From the NCBI RefSeq assembly GCF_943914565.1, contig NZ_CALUCN010000013.1, forward strand, positions 1 through 64,000: DNA of 64,000 bases, written 5' to 3'. Origin of the DNA: an uncultured Tessaracoccus sp. GTDB taxonomy: Bacteria > Actinomycetota > Actinomycetes > Propionibacteriales > Propionibacteriaceae. The notes under the pieces were generated by a model. It searched no databases and was not told the origin of the DNA. It saw only the letters and a list, made by a program, of their open reading frames with translations. This document shows, one piece after another, positions 44,147 through 53,648 of the stretch (the stretch's first letter is position 1; the number at the start of each line of letters is the position of its first letter). The translations under genes were made by a program, and so were the position numbers.

Positions 44147-44934
44147 TCACCACTGCAGTCGTGCTGGCCCGCGGGCTCGGCACCAGGATGCGCGCCGAGG
44201 GCGGTTCCGGGCTCACGCCCGAGCAGGTCGCCGCGGCGTCGCGCGGACACAAGGCGCTCATGCCGCTGGGCGACCACTGCCTGATCGACTACTCGCTGAG
44301 CGCGCTGGCCGACGCCGGCATCCGTCGCGTCGTGCTCGTCGTCGCGCCCGAGCACGAGGACTTCACCGCACACGTGGAGGAGCTCGCGCCCGAGCGGCTC
44401 ACGATCGAGTTCGCCGTGCAGGAGGAGCCCCTCGGCACCGCCAACGCGGTCGCCGCCGCGGAGTCGGTCGTCGGCGACGAGCCGTGCCTCGTCGTGAACG
44501 GCGACAACCTCTACCCGGTGGACGGGCTGCGCAAGCTCACCGAGGCGAAGGGCCACGCCCTGCTGGGCTTCGACCGGCAGGCCATGGTCGAGCAGAGCAA
44601 CATCCCGGCCGACCGCATCGCGGCGTTCGCCCTCGTCGAGGCACGCGACGGCGTGCTCGTCGACATCCTGGAGAAGCCGAGCGAAGACGTCGTCGCCGAG
44701 GCGGGGGAGCACGCGCTGGTGAGCATGAACTGCTTCGCGTTCACGCCCGCGATCTTCGCGGCCTGTCGCGAGGTCAAGCCCTCCGCCCGTGGCGAGTACG
44801 AGATCGTCGACGCCGTGCGCGCGCTGGACCACGTCGAGGTGATCCCGGTCGCCAGCGGCGTGCTGGATCTGTCGCGTCGCGACGACGTGGCCGCCGTCGA
44901 GGCGCTGCTGGCCGACATGGACGTCCGTCCGTGA
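44143..44934 (+). CDS. Sugar-1-phosphate nucleotidyltransferase
   Basis: A 263-residue protein of the nucleotidyltransferase superfamily. The nucleotide-binding loop is LARGLGTRM (8-16, where most relatives have AGGxGTRL). PLGDHCLIDYSL, VNGDNLYP and DILEKPSE follow. It should condense a sugar-1-phosphate with an NTP to give an NDP-sugar. Lying after the mutase and before a kinase, it may make UDP-galactose from the galactose-1-phosphate released by the phosphorylase, or UDP-HexNAc (inference). Both ends overlap neighbours by 4 nt. Confidence 0.82.
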   Translation: MITTAVVLARGLGTRMRAEGGSGLTPEQVAAASRGHKALMPLGDHCLIDYSLSALADAGIRRVVLVVAPEHEDFTAHVEELAPERLTIEFAVQEEPLGTANAVAAAESVVGDEPCLVVNGDNLYPVDGLRKLTEAKGHALLGFDRQAMVEQSNIPADRIAAFALVEARDGVLVDILEKPSEDVVAEAGEHALVSMNCFAFTPAIFAACREVKPSARGEYEIVDAVRALDHVEVIPVASGVLDLSRRDDVAAVEALLADMDVRP

Positions 44935-46100
44935 CTGGCTGGAGGGTCCCCGGCCGGATCGAGGTCCTCGGCAAGCACACCGACTACGCCGGTGGTCGCG
45001 TGCTCGTCGCCGCGGTGGACCGTGGCGTCACGGTGCGGGCCACGGCCGGCGCTGACGGGATCGTCGCCCGCTCGGCGGCGTTCCCCGACGACGTGGTCAC
45101 CCTGCGCGCGGGCGTCGACTCCGGGCTGCCCGCGGGCCACTGGGGCCGCTACCTGCAGACCGTCGTCGACCGGCTCGCACTGAACTTCGGCGAGATCACG
45201 CCATGTGAGCTCGAGATCACGCACGACCTGCCGCCCGCGTCGGGCATGAGCAGCTCGTCGGCGCTGCTGTGCGCCGTGGCGCTCACGCTCGCGGACCTGA
45301 GCGGGTTCACCGAGACGGAGACGTGGCGCCGCCACTGTCCCGACCGGTTGGCGCTCGCGGGGTACCTGGCCGCCGTCGAGAACGGTGGCCGCTACGGGGA
45401 CCTCGAGGGCAACGCCGGCGTGGGCACCAGCGGTGGTTCGCTCGACCACACGGGCATGCTCGCGACGACGGCCGGTGAGGTCGCCTACGCGCGGTTCGAC
45501 CCGATGGAGCTGCTCGGCAGCGCCCGGTTCCCCGCCGACTGGCGCCTCGTCGTCGGCGTGAGCGGGGTGCTGGCCGAGAAGACCGGCGCCGCCCGCGAGC
45601 TGTACAACCGTGGCCCCCAGACGCTCAGGCGCATCCTGGCACGGTGGAACGAGCGCAGCGGCCGGGCGGACACGTCGATCCGCAGCGCACTCGACGCCGG
45701 CGCGGAGTTCCGCACCGAGCCCGGCTACGAGACGGCGCGCCTCGCGCAGTTCGTCGAGGAGTCCGAGCGACTGGTGCCGGCCGGGTACGAGGCGCTGCGC
45801 AGCGGCGACATGGCGGCGTTCGCCGACGTGGTGAACCGTTCGCACGCCGAGGCTGTCGAGGGGCTCGGCAACAACGTCCCGGAGACCGACGCGCTCGTCG
45901 CCCTGGCCCGTGAGCTCGGTGCCCCGGCGGCGACCCAGTTCGGGGCCGGCTTCGGCGGGAGCGCGTACGCGCTCGTGCGGGCATCGGACGCGGACGCGTT
46001 CGCCTCGGAGTGGCTCACCCGCTACCAGCAGGGTCGTGACCTGCCGCTCGCGACGACGCTCGTCACCCAGCCGTCGGCGCCGGCGGAACGCCTCGACTGA
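44931..46100 (+). CDS. Galactokinase-family GHMP sugar kinase
   Basis: A 389-residue GHMP kinase. Motif 1 is PGRIEVLGKHTDYAGG (7-22), motif 2 LPPASGMSSSSA (100-111) and motif 3 GAGFGGSA near the C-terminus. SGGSLDH supplies the conserved Asp. Canonical galactokinases have GEHTDY in motif 1; here Glu is replaced by Lys, at a position that contacts the sugar. The phosphorylase already yields galactose-1-phosphate, so a likely substrate is the released GlcNAc or GalNAc, as in the GHMP-type GalNAc kinase of animals. GTG overlaps the previous stop. Confidence 0.82.
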   Translation: MTGWRVPGRIEVLGKHTDYAGGRVLVAAVDRGVTVRATAGADGIVARSAAFPDDVVTLRAGVDSGLPAGHWGRYLQTVVDRLALNFGEITPCELEITHDLPPASGMSSSSALLCAVALTLADLSGFTETETWRRHCPDRLALAGYLAAVENGGRYGDLEGNAGVGTSGGSLDHTGMLATTAGEVAYARFDPMELLGSARFPADWRLVVGVSGVLAEKTGAARELYNRGPQTLRRILARWNERSGRADTSIRSALDAGAEFRTEPGYETARLAQFVEESERLVPAGYEALRSGDMAAFADVVNRSHAEAVEGLGNNVPETDALVALARELGAPAATQFGAGFGGSAYALVRASDADAFASEWLTRYQQGRDLPLATTLVTQPSAPAERLD

Positions 46101-46103
46101 CGC

Positions 46104-46469
46104 TCAGCCCCAACCCAGCTCGTGGAGGCGCTCCTCCTCGATGCCGTGGTAGTGGCCGAGCTCGTGCACGAGCGTGATCGCGACCTCGTCGCGCAGCTCG
46201 TCGAGGTCCGAGCACATCCTCGTGAGCGGACCCTTGAAGAGGACGATGCGGTCGGGCAGCTGCCCGAAGTAGTTGGTGTCGCGCTCGGTGAGCGCGAGGC
46301 CGTCGTAGACGCCCAGCGTGTCCGACCCGTCCTCGGGCTCGTCCTCGACGACGAAGACCAGGTTGTCGATGTTGTCGAGCAGGGCCTCGGGGATCTCGTC
46401 GAACGCCTCGTCCACGAGCGCGTCGAACGCGTCGTCGCTGATCTCGACACCCACCGCAGGCTCATCCAT
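46104..46469 (-). CDS. Zincin-like metallopeptidase family protein (DUF1025)
   Basis: A 121-residue acidic protein with HELGHYHG at residues 102-109, a short HExxH zinc site close to the C-terminus, typical of the Zincin_1/DUF1025 family found across actinobacteria. Biological role and substrate are unknown. It converges on the kinase gene (3-nt gap). ATG 46469 is preceded by TACGCT 7 nt upstream. Confidence 0.85.
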   Translation of the reverse strand: MDEPAVGVEISDDAFDALVDEAFDEIPEALLDNIDNLVFVVEDEPEDGSDTLGVYDGLALTERDTNYFGQLPDRIVLFKGPLTRMCSDLDELRDEVAITLVHELGHYHGIEEERLHELGWG

Positions 46470-46476
46470 GCCGGGC

Positions 46477-46482
46477 AGCGTA
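46477..46482 (-). promoter_or_regulatory. -10 element (TACGCT) for leaderless metallopeptidase gene
   Basis: On the minus strand TACGCT ends 7 nt before ATG 46469; no ribosome-binding site between. Confidence 0.5.
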
Positions 46483-46520
46483 TCGCGTCGTCGGGGGAGG
46501 GTCGACCGCTCGGCCCCCAT

Positions 46521-46549
46521 TTGGGTGCCCGCGCGTGGTCTGGCACAAT
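46521..46549 (+). promoter_or_regulatory. Promoter of the rpsP-khpA-rimM-trmD operon
   Basis: TTGGGT (46521-46526), 17-nt spacer ending TGG, CACAAT (46544-46549). Predicted start near 46556 leaves a 120-nt leader. It closely resembles the rplS promoter at 52295-52324. Confidence 0.65.
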
Positions 46550-46675
46550 GTCCGATGCACCTTTTTGTCCGGAGCCCTCTCTCGTCCGGCCGGGAAGGCC
46601 CCAGGTTCGCAGGAGTCCGTGCCCCACACGATCCCTGCCGCCCCGAACTGCAACCTTCGAGGAGTATCCACCACC

Positions 46676-47152
46676 GTGGCAACCAAGATTCGTCTGAAGC
46701 GCATGGGCAAGATTCGTCAGCCCCACTTCCGCATCGTCGTCATCGACGAGCGCAAGAAGCGCGACGGCCAGGCCATCGAGGAGATCGGCCTGTACCACCC
46801 CAAGCAGGACCCGTCGGTCATCCAGCTCGACTCCGAGCGCGCGCAGTACTGGCTCTCGGTCGGCGCCCAGCCGTCCGAGGCCGTCGTCGCGATCATGAAG
46901 CGCACCGGCGACTGGCAGAAGTTCTCGGGCGACACGACGCCGTCCGGCATCGACCCGCAGCCCGAGCGTCGCGACCGCGAGGCGGAGTTCGCCAAGGCGC
47001 TCGCCGAGGACGCCGAGGCCACCGCACCGGCCATCACCAAGGCGGCCGAGAAGAAGGCCGCCGAGGATGCCGCGAAGGAGGCCGAGGCAGCCAAGGCCGA
47101 CGAGGCCGAGGAGTCCGCCGAGGCCAAGTCCGAGTCCACCGACGAGGCCTGA
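46676..47152 (+). CDS. rpsP: 30S ribosomal protein S16
   Basis: A 158-residue S16 beginning [16 protein letters not shown]. The first ~85 residues are the conserved fold; an Ala/Glu/Lys-rich C-terminal extension follows, as common in actinobacteria. GTG 46676 has GAGGAG upstream (about 12 nt). It starts the classical rpsP-khpA-rimM-trmD order. Confidence 0.96.
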   Translation: MATKIRLKRMGKIRQPHFRIVVIDERKKRDGQAIEEIGLYHPKQDPSVIQLDSERAQYWLSVGAQPSEAVVAIMKRTGDWQKFSGDTTPSGIDPQPERRDREAEFAKALAEDAEATAPAITKAAEKKAAEDAAKEAEAAKADEAEESAEAKSESTDEA

Positions 47153-47154
47153 TC

Positions 47155-47403
47155 GTGCTCGCAGACGCTCTCGAACACCTCGTCGCGGGCATCGTCGCCA
47201 ACCCTGACGACGTCACCGTGCGCGACAAGGACCTCCGCCGCGGGCGGCTGCTCGAGGTCCGCGTGCACCCCGACGACGTCGGCAAGGTCATCGGTCGTCA
47301 GGGCCGCACGGCACAGGCGCTGCGCACCGTGATCGGCGCGCTGGCCGAGCAGGAGCAGGTCCGCGTCGACTTCGTGGACACGGACCGTCCGCGACGCCGC
47401 TGA
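47155..47403 (+). CDS. khpA: KH-domain RNA-binding protein KhpA
   Basis: An 82-residue single KH domain with the diagnostic loop VIGRQGRTAQALR. In Gram-positive bacteria KhpA pairs with KhpB/EloR and binds RNA, affecting cell division and sRNAs. GTG 47155 follows the rpsP stop by 2 nt. Its stop overlaps the rimM start (TGATG). Confidence 0.92.
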   Translation: MLADALEHLVAGIVANPDDVTVRDKDLRRGRLLEVRVHPDDVGKVIGRQGRTAQALRTVIGALAEQEQVRVDFVDTDRPRRR

Positions 47404-47915
47404 TGACCACCGACGTCGTCGTCGGGCGGGTCGGCCGCGCCCACGGCGTCCGTGGTGACGTCTTCGTGGACGTCATCACCGACGAACCGGCGCGCCGCTT
47501 CACCACCGGGGCCACCCTCCGGCTCGACGACGGCACCCCTTTGGAGCTGGCCTCCGTGCGCAGGCACGGGGGCCGGCTCGTCGTCTCCTTCGCCGGTGTG
47601 CCCGACCGCACCGCAGCCGAGCGCCTCACCGGACAGGCGCTGCACTGCGAGGTGCCCGACGACGAACGCCCCAGCGGGGCAGGGGAGTACTTCGACCGAC
47701 AACTCGTCGGCCTCGCCGTGCAGCGCGCCGACGGCACGGTCGCGGGGACCTGCACCGCCGTCTGGCACCTCCCTGCACAGGACCTGCTCGTCGTGGACGT
47801 CGACGGCGAGGAGCGGCTCGTGCCCTTCGTCGAGGCGCTCGTGCCCGTCGTCGACCTCGACGCCGGACACCTGCGGCTCGCCGACGTCGGCGGACTCCTG
47901 GAGGACGCCCGGTGA
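47403..47915 (+). CDS. rimM: Ribosome maturation factor RimM
   Basis: A 170-residue 30S maturation factor. The N-terminal beta-barrel has [14 protein letters not shown]; a PRC-barrel C-terminal half ends with [14 protein letters not shown]. It acts on the 30S head near S19. It overlaps khpA and trmD by 1 and 4 nt. Confidence 0.94.
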   Translation: MTTDVVVGRVGRAHGVRGDVFVDVITDEPARRFTTGATLRLDDGTPLELASVRRHGGRLVVSFAGVPDRTAAERLTGQALHCEVPDDERPSGAGEYFDRQLVGLAVQRADGTVAGTCTAVWHLPAQDLLVVDVDGEERLVPFVEALVPVVDLDAGHLRLADVGGLLEDAR

Positions 47916-48607
47916 GGATCGACGTCGTCACCACGTTCCCCGACTACTTCGCGCCGCTGCAGCTGAGCCTCGTCGGGAAGGCCATCCAGTCCGGACTGCT
48001 CACGCTCGGGGTGCACGACCTCCGGTCCTGGACCCACGACCGGCACCACACCACCGACGACACCCCCTACGGCGGCGGCGCCGGCATGGTGATGAAGCCC
48101 GAGCCCTGGGGCGAGGCCCTCGACGCGGTCGAGGCGCTCTCGCCGTCTGCACCCACCGTCGTGGTGCCGACGCCGGCCGGTTGGCCGTTCACCCAGGCCA
48201 CGGCGGGCGAGCTCGCCACCAGGGACCACCTCGTCTTCGCGTGCGGCCGGTACGAGGGGATCGACCAACGGGTCCTCGACCACTGCCACGACCGCTACGA
48301 GACGTTCGAGCTCAGCCTGGGGGACTACGTGCTGAACGGCGGCGAGGTCGCCGCGCTCGCCATCACCGAGGCCGTCGTGCGGCTCGTGCCCGGCGTGATC
48401 GGCAACCCCGCCTCCCTCACGGAGGAGAGCCACTCGGCGGACAACGACGGGCTGCTCGAGTACCCGAACTACACAAAACCGGCGTCGTGGCGCGGCCGCG
48501 ACGTGCCGGAGATCCTGTTCTCGGGCAACCACGCCGCGATCGCAACGTGGCGCCGTGCACAGGCGCGCAGCAGGACCGCCGAGCGACGTCCCGACCTGCT
48601 CGGCTGA
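47912..48607 (+). CDS. trmD: tRNA (guanine(37)-N1)-methyltransferase
   Basis: A 231-residue SPOUT enzyme making m1G37 to prevent frameshifting. It has the knot motifs [10 protein letters not shown] and [12 protein letters not shown] and the N-terminal [17 protein letters not shown] start (GTG). The operon usually continues to rplS; here sdhCAB intervenes. Confidence 0.96.
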   Translation: MRIDVVTTFPDYFAPLQLSLVGKAIQSGLLTLGVHDLRSWTHDRHHTTDDTPYGGGAGMVMKPEPWGEALDAVEALSPSAPTVVVPTPAGWPFTQATAGELATRDHLVFACGRYEGIDQRVLDHCHDRYETFELSLGDYVLNGGEVAALAITEAVVRLVPGVIGNPASLTEESHSADNDGLLEYPNYTKPASWRGRDVPEILFSGNHAAIATWRRAQARSRTAERRPDLLG

Positions 48608-48746
48608 GGCCTCCGGACGCCCGAATCGGGGTCGACTACGACAGTCAATAGGAAAGCGAACTGTCGCGAAAATCCCCTAGTCGGCGCGAATGTCACCATC
48701 TGGTTGCAACACCGGCCCCGGGCGCGCGCGGCGGCGGAAACTTGTA

Positions 48747-48752
48747 TACAGT
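48747..48752 (+). promoter_or_regulatory. -10 element (TACAGT, overlapping TATACA) of the sdhCAB operon
   Basis: TACAGT ends 7 nt before GTG 48760; TATACA overlaps it at 48745-48750. This would put the in-frame TTG at 48742 upstream of the transcript and fixes GTG 48760 as start. Confidence 0.5.
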
Positions 48753-48759
48753 ACACGGC

Positions 48760-49476
48760 GTGACGACAACATTGACGATTCATCAGCGAGCCGGGCGGTC
48801 GACGGTGGTCAAGAAGTTCACCATGGCGGTGACGGGCTTGATCATGATCGGCTTCCTGCTCTTCCACATGTACGGCAACCTGAAGATGTTCATCGGTGCC
48901 GACGCGTTCAACCACTACGCGCACTGGCTGAAGGGTGCCGAAGGGGTCGAGGACCTCATGTACCCGATCCTGCCCAACGGCACGTTCATCTGGCTGTTCC
49001 GCATCTTCATGCTGCTCGCGATCATCCTGCACTTCTGGAGCGCCATCACGCTGTGGCAGCGTTCCGCGAAGGCGGCGGGACGCGGTTACCAGCACACCAC
49101 GCGGGTGGCGCAGACCTACTCGGCGCGCACCATGCGCTGGGGCGGCGTGATCGTGCTGCTCGGCCTGATCGTGCACCTGCTGCAGTTCACGATCATGCCG
49201 AAGGCGTTCTACGGCGGCCAGCCCGAGAGCCCGTACGAGATGGTGCACTTCGCGTTCTCGCAGGTCTGGTTCGTCGCGCTCTACGGTGTGTGGCTGATCC
49301 TCGTGTGCATGCACGTCCGGCACGGGTTCTGGAGTGCGTTCGCGACGCTGGGTCTCAACCTCTCGCCGCGCTCCCGGGCGATCCTCAACGGACTGGCGGT
49401 CTTCGTCGCCGTCGTCCTCTACGTGGGCTTCATGATCATGCCGTTCATGGTGCTCTTCAACGTGATTGGTGGCTGA
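48760..49476 (+). CDS. sdhC: Succinate dehydrogenase cytochrome b subunit (B-type)
   Basis: A 238-residue membrane anchor with five spans and several His residues in or near spans (for example [34 protein letters not shown]) suited to bind two haems, the single-subunit anchor of B-type succinate:quinone reductases. It is followed by sdhA after one nt. The same architecture is used by menaquinone-dependent enzymes. Confidence 0.92.
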   Translation: MTTTLTIHQRAGRSTVVKKFTMAVTGLIMIGFLLFHMYGNLKMFIGADAFNHYAHWLKGAEGVEDLMYPILPNGTFIWLFRIFMLLAIILHFWSAITLWQRSAKAAGRGYQHTTRVAQTYSARTMRWGGVIVLLGLIVHLLQFTIMPKAFYGGQPESPYEMVHFAFSQVWFVALYGVWLILVCMHVRHGFWSAFATLGLNLSPRSRAILNGLAVFVAVVLYVGFMIMPFMVLFNVIGG

Positions 49477-49477
49477 G

Positions 49478-51472
49478 ATGACTGACGTTGCACTGAACTA
49501 CTACACCCGCGGCGAGGACATCGCCGACACCAAGGCCCCCGCCGTCGAGATCGACAAGGTCTGGTCGACGCGCAAGTTCGAGGCCCGCCTGGTGAACCCG
49601 GCGAACCGCCGCAAGCTGTCGGTCATCATCGTCGGCACCGGCCTGGCCGGTGGCGCCGCCGCGGCGACGCTCGGTGATGCCGGCTACCACGTCCTCAACT
49701 TCTGCTACCAGGACTCGCCGCGTCGCGCCCACTCGATCGCCGCGCAGGGTGGCATCAACGCCGCGAAGAACTACCGCAACGACGGTGACTCCACCTACCG
49801 GCTGTTCTACGACACCGTGAAGGGTGGCGACTACCGCGCCCGCGAGACCAACGTCTACCGCCTCGCCGAGGTGTCGGCGAACATCATCGACCAGTGCGTG
49901 TCGCAGGGCGTCCCGTTCGCCCGCGAGTACGGCGGTCTGCTCGACACCCGCTCGTTCGGCGGCGTGCAGGTGCAGCGCACCTTCTACGCCCGCGGCCAGA
50001 CGGGCCAGCAGCTCCTGATCGGCGCCTACCAGCAGCTGGAGCGTCAGGTCGCGGCCGGCACCGTGAAGATGTACCCCCGCCACGAGATGGTCGAGCTCAT
50101 CGTCGTCGACGGTCGTGCCCGCGGCATCGTCACCCGCGACATGATCACCGGCAAGGTCGAGAGCTGGACCGCCGACGCCGTGGTGCTCGCCACCGGCGGC
50201 TACGGCAACGTCTTCTTCCTCTCGACGAACGCGATGGGCTGCAACGTCACGGCGGCCTGGCGCGCGCACCGCAAGGGTGCCTACTTCGGCAACCCCTGCT
50301 ACACGCAGATCCACCCCACCTGCATCCCGCAGCACGGCACCTCGCAGTCGAAGCTCACGCTCATGTCCGAGTCGTTGCGCAACGACGGCCGCATCTGGGT
50401 GCCCAAGAAGGCCGAGGACTGCAACAAGGACCCGCGGCAGATCCCCGAGGAGGACCGCGACTACTACCTCGAGCGCATCTACCCCTCGTTCGGCAACCTG
50501 GTGCCCCGTGACATCGCGTCGCGACAGGCCAAGAACATGTGCGACGAGGGTCGCGGCGTCGGCCCGGCCATCGTCGAGCGTGGGCCGGACGGCGAGGAGC
50601 GTGAGGTCCGTCGCGGCGTGTACCTTGACTTCTCCGAGGCCATCAACCGCATGGGCAAGAAGGCCGTCGAGGCGAAGTACGGCAACCTCTTCGACATGTA
50701 CCAGCGCATCACCGACGAGAACCCCTACGAGGTCCCGATGCGCATCTACCCGGCGGTGCACTACACCATGGGCGGCCTGTGGGTCGACTACGACCTGCAG
50801 TCGACGATCCCCGGCATGTTCGTCTGTGGCGAGGCCAACTTCTCCGACCACGGCGCGAACCGCCTCGGTGCCTCGGCGCTGATGCAGGGCCTCGCCGACG
50901 GGTACTTCGTGCTGCCGAACACCATCAACGACTACCTGGCCGACGCGCCGTTCGAGAAGCTCCCGGAGGACCACCCGGAGGTCGTCGCAGCCAGGGACAG
51001 CGCCAAGGCCCGCATCGACAAGCTCATGTCGGTCCAGGGCGACCGCTCGGTGGAGTCGTTCCACAAGGAGCTCGGCCACATCATGTGGGAGTACTGCGGC
51101 ATGGAGCGCACCGAGGAGGGCCTCGTGAAGGCCATCGGGCTCATCCGCGAGCTGCGTGCCGAGTTCTGGCGCAACGTGCGGGTCACCGGCAAGGCCGAGG
51201 ACCTCAACCAGGCGCTCGAGAACGCCGGCCGCGTGGCCGACTTCATGGAGCTGGGCGAGCTGATGTGCATCGACGCGTTGCACCGCCGCGAGTCCTGCGG
51301 TGGACACTTCCGCGCCGAGTCCCAGACCGAGGAGGGTGAGGCGCTGCGTCACGACGACGAGTTCCTCTACGTCGCGGCCTGGGAGTGGACCGGCGAGGGC
51401 GGCAAGCCCGTGCTCCACCGGGAGGACCTGAACTACAAGGCAATCGAACTGAAGCAACGGAGTTACAAGTGA
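49478..51472 (+). CDS. sdhA: Succinate dehydrogenase flavoprotein subunit
   Basis: A 664-residue FAD subunit. [16 protein letters not shown] binds the dinucleotide; His85 in [13 protein letters not shown] is the expected covalent FAD attachment; [11 protein letters not shown] and [16 protein letters not shown] are conserved active-site/FAD segments. It oxidises succinate to fumarate (or the reverse) with SdhB/SdhC. The stop overlaps sdhB (GTGA). Confidence 0.96.
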   Translation: MTDVALNYYTRGEDIADTKAPAVEIDKVWSTRKFEARLVNPANRRKLSVIIVGTGLAGGAAAATLGDAGYHVLNFCYQDSPRRAHSIAAQGGINAAKNYRNDGDSTYRLFYDTVKGGDYRARETNVYRLAEVSANIIDQCVSQGVPFAREYGGLLDTRSFGGVQVQRTFYARGQTGQQLLIGAYQQLERQVAAGTVKMYPRHEMVELIVVDGRARGIVTRDMITGKVESWTADAVVLATGGYGNVFFLSTNAMGCNVTAAWRAHRKGAYFGNPCYTQIHPTCIPQHGTSQSKLTLMSESLRNDGRIWVPKKAEDCNKDPRQIPEEDRDYYLERIYPSFGNLVPRDIASRQAKNMCDEGRGVGPAIVERGPDGEEREVRRGVYLDFSEAINRMGKKAVEAKYGNLFDMYQRITDENPYEVPMRIYPAVHYTMGGLWVDYDLQSTIPGMFVCGEANFSDHGANRLGASALMQGLADGYFVLPNTINDYLADAPFEKLPEDHPEVVAARDSAKARIDKLMSVQGDRSVESFHKELGHIMWEYCGMERTEEGLVKAIGLIRELRAEFWRNVRVTGKAEDLNQALENAGRVADFMELGELMCIDALHRRESCGGHFRAESQTEEGEALRHDDEFLYVAAWEWTGEGGKPVLHREDLNYKAIELKQRSYK

Positions 51473-52218
51473 AGCTGAAGCTACGCATCTGGCGTCAGGC
51501 CTCCAAGAACGCGTCGGGCAGCATGGTCGAGTACCACCTCGACGACGTCTCCGAGGACATGTCGTTCCTCGAGATGCTCGACATGCTGAACGAGCAGCTC
51601 ACGGAGCGCAACGAGGAACCCGTCGCCTTCGACCACGACTGCCGTGAGGGCATCTGCGGCATGTGCTCGCTCGTCATCAACGGCGTCGCGCACGGCCCCG
51701 AGGTGACCACCACCTGTCAGCTGCACATGCGCTCGTTCTCGGACGGCGCGACGATCGACATCGAACCTTGGCAGGCCGGGCCGTTCCCGGTCATCAAGGA
51801 CCTCGTCGTCGACCGCAGTGCGATGGACCGCATCATCCAGGCCGGCGGCTTCGTGTCGTCGAACACCGGCTCCGCCCCCGACGCGCACGCCACCCCGGCG
51901 CCGAAGCGTGAGGCGGACGTCGCCTTCGACAACGCGACGTGCATCGGCTGCGGTGCCTGCGTCGCCGCGTGCCCGAACAGCTCGGCGATGCTGTTCACCG
52001 CCGCGAAGATCTCCCACCTCGCCCTGCTGCCGCAGGGGCAGCCCGAGCGCTACCGTCGCGTGAAGTCGATGGTCGCCGCGCACGACGAGGAGGGCTTCGG
52101 CAACTGCACCAACATCGGTGAGTGCGCTGCGGTCTGCCCGAAGGGGATCCCGCTCGAGTCGATCTCGCGGCTGAACCGCGACCTCATGAAGGGCATGTGG
52201 AAGGGCGACGGCAAGTAG
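51469..52218 (+). CDS. sdhB: Succinate dehydrogenase iron-sulfur subunit
   Basis: A 249-residue electron-transfer subunit. CREGICGMC with a later C forms the [2Fe-2S] site; [12 protein letters not shown] and [12 protein letters not shown] host the [4Fe-4S] and [3Fe-4S] clusters. GTG 51469 has CGGAG 8 nt upstream and overlaps sdhA. A strong hairpin follows. Confidence 0.95.
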   Translation: MKLKLRIWRQASKNASGSMVEYHLDDVSEDMSFLEMLDMLNEQLTERNEEPVAFDHDCREGICGMCSLVINGVAHGPEVTTTCQLHMRSFSDGATIDIEPWQAGPFPVIKDLVVDRSAMDRIIQAGGFVSSNTGSAPDAHATPAPKREADVAFDNATCIGCGACVAACPNSSAMLFTAAKISHLALLPQGQPERYRRVKSMVAAHDEEGFGNCTNIGECAAVCPKGIPLESISRLNRDLMKGMWKGDGK

Positions 52219-52240
52219 GCCCCTCCACCGCTTCCGTCAC

Positions 52241-52274
52241 GGGGCACCCGGCGACCACGGTCGTCGGGTGCCCC
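52241..52274 (+). terminator. Terminator after sdhCAB
   Basis: A 16-bp near-perfect inverted repeat (52241-52256 / 52259-52274, one G-T pair; innermost pairs must open to make a loop), 22 nt after the sdhB stop. Confidence 0.8.
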
Positions 52275-52294
52275 GTGCGTTCGGGGGACGGGGA

Positions 52295-52324
52295 TTGGGC
52301 CGTGAAGCCCGGATCTGGCATGAT
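52295..52324 (+). promoter_or_regulatory. Promoter of rplS
   Basis: TTGGGC (52295-52300), 18-nt spacer ending TGG, CATGAT (52319-52324). It leaves a ~110-nt leader before rplS and makes rplS independent of the upstream operon. Confidence 0.65.
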
Positions 52325-52443
52325 TGGCTGCTGGCACTCACACGAGGGCTCGACGACGTCACCGGCTCCTGCCGCAGGGGGACCGCCCGGGGCGTCGTGA
52401 CGACGACGACCGTGGTGGCCTGCGGCACCGACGAGGAACGAAC

Positions 52444-52794
52444 ATGACCAATCCCATCATCAAGGAGCTCGACAAGCAGTCGATCCGCGACGACATCCCT
52501 GAGTTCCGTGCCGGCGACTCCGTCAAGGTGCACGTGAAGGTCGTCGAGGGCAACCGCTCCCGTGTCCAGGTGTTCGCGGGCGTCGTGGTCGCCAAGAACG
52601 CCGGCGGCGTGCAGGAGGCCTTCACCGTCCGCAAGGTGAGCTTCGGCGTCGGCGTCGAGCGCACCTTCCCCCTCCACAGCCCCATCATCGACAAGATCGA
52701 GGTCGAGCGTCGCGGCGACGTGCGTCGCGCCAAGCTCTACTACCTCCGCGGTCTGCGCGGCAAGGCCGCCAAGATCAAGGAGAAGCGCGCCTGA
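52444..52794 (+). CDS. rplS: 50S ribosomal protein L19
   Basis: A 116-residue L19 with the conserved [20 protein letters not shown] and [16 protein letters not shown] segments. It sits at the 30S-50S interface. GAGGAACGAAC precedes the ATG. It is monocistronic here: own promoter, hairpin after. Confidence 0.96.
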   Translation: MTNPIIKELDKQSIRDDIPEFRAGDSVKVHVKVVEGNRSRVQVFAGVVVAKNAGGVQEAFTVRKVSFGVGVERTFPLHSPIIDKIEVERRGDVRRAKLYYLRGLRGKAAKIKEKRA

Positions 52795-52815
52795 GCCGTG
52801 CGCACTTCGGCTTCG

Positions 52816-52847
52816 ACGGGCCATCGGGTGTCGACCCGGTGGCCCGT
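52816..52847 (+). terminator. Terminator after rplS
   Basis: 14-bp stem (52816-52829 / 52834-52847) with one G-T pair and a 4-nt loop, 22 nt after the rplS stop. Confidence 0.8.
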
Positions 52848-52858
52848 CGCGTTGCCGC

Positions 52859-52864
52859 TAGTAT
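52859..52864 (+). promoter_or_regulatory. -10 element (TAGTAT) for leaderless lepB
   Basis: TAGTAT ends 7 nt before GTG 52872. An in-frame start at 52839 would lie inside the rplS terminator. Confidence 0.55.
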
Positions 52865-52871
52865 CAGTCGG

Positions 52872-53648
52872 GTGAGTGAAGCGAGCGAGACCGACGAGGA
52901 CCGGGAGACCCCGCCGTCGACGGGACGTCGGGTCCTGGGATGGCTGGGCGAGGGCGCGATCATCGTCGTGGGCGCGGTCGTGATCGCCGCGCTGCTGCGC
53001 ACGCTCGTCGGGCAGATGTTCATCATCCCGACGGGGTCGATGGAGCACACGATCGACGTGGGGGACCGCGTGTTCGTCAGCAAGCTGGGCGGGTTCCAGC
53101 GCGGCGACGTCGTGGTGTTCGAGGACCCGGGCGGCTGGCTCAACATCCCGAAGACCGACCCCGGGCCGATCCAGAAGGGCCTGGAGTTCGTCGGCGTCCT
53201 GCCCAACAGCGGCACCGATCACCTCATCAAGCGTGTGATCGGCATGCCGGGGGATCACGTCCGGCTCGACGACCAGGGCCGGATCGAGGTCAACGGCCAC
53301 GCACTCGACGAGACGGCCTACCTGTACACGGAGCAAGGGGTGCAGGTGGCGCCGGCCACCGTCGCCTTCGACGTGGTCGTGCCGGCCGATCACATCTTCG
53401 TGATGGGGGACCACCGCAACGCCTCCGGCGACTCCCGCTGCAAGCTGGCCAACACTCAGCAGGGCGAGCCGGAGGGCATGGCAGCTTTCGTCCCGGTCGA
53501 CGACGTCGTCGGCTCGGCCGTGGCGATCGTCGCGCCGCTGGACCGACTCTCGACGTTCAACCTGCCCGACACGTTCGGCGAGGTGCCCGAACCGAGCGAA
53601 CCGGCGCCGGCGAAGCCGGTGCTGAACCACGTCGAGCCGGGGTGCTGA
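52872..53648 (+). CDS. lepB: Signal peptidase I
   Basis: A 258-residue membrane protease removing signal peptides from exported proteins. A ~20-residue polar N-terminus precedes one span (about 25-47). Ser56 in PTGSMEHT and Lys120 in HLIKRVIGMPGD are the catalytic dyad, and FVMGDHRNASGDSR is box E. A Pro-rich C-terminal tail follows. It overlaps rnhB by 7 nt. Confidence 0.95.
   Translation: MSEASETDEDRETPPSTGRRVLGWLGEGAIIVVGAVVIAALLRTLVGQMFIIPTGSMEHTIDVGDRVFVSKLGGFQRGDVVVFEDPGGWLNIPKTDPGPIQKGLEFVGVLPNSGTDHLIKRVIGMPGDHVRLDDQGRIEVNGHALDETAYLYTEQGVQVAPATVAFDVVVPADHIFVMGDHRNASGDSRCKLANTQQGEPEGMAAFVPVDDVVGSAVAIVAPLDRLSTFNLPDTFGEVPEPSEPAPAKPVLNHVEPGC

Noticed and set aside
46104..46469. Toxin or protease of a defence system
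   Set aside because: The short HExxH protein matches the widespread actinobacterial DUF1025/Zincin_1 family and has no partner gene.
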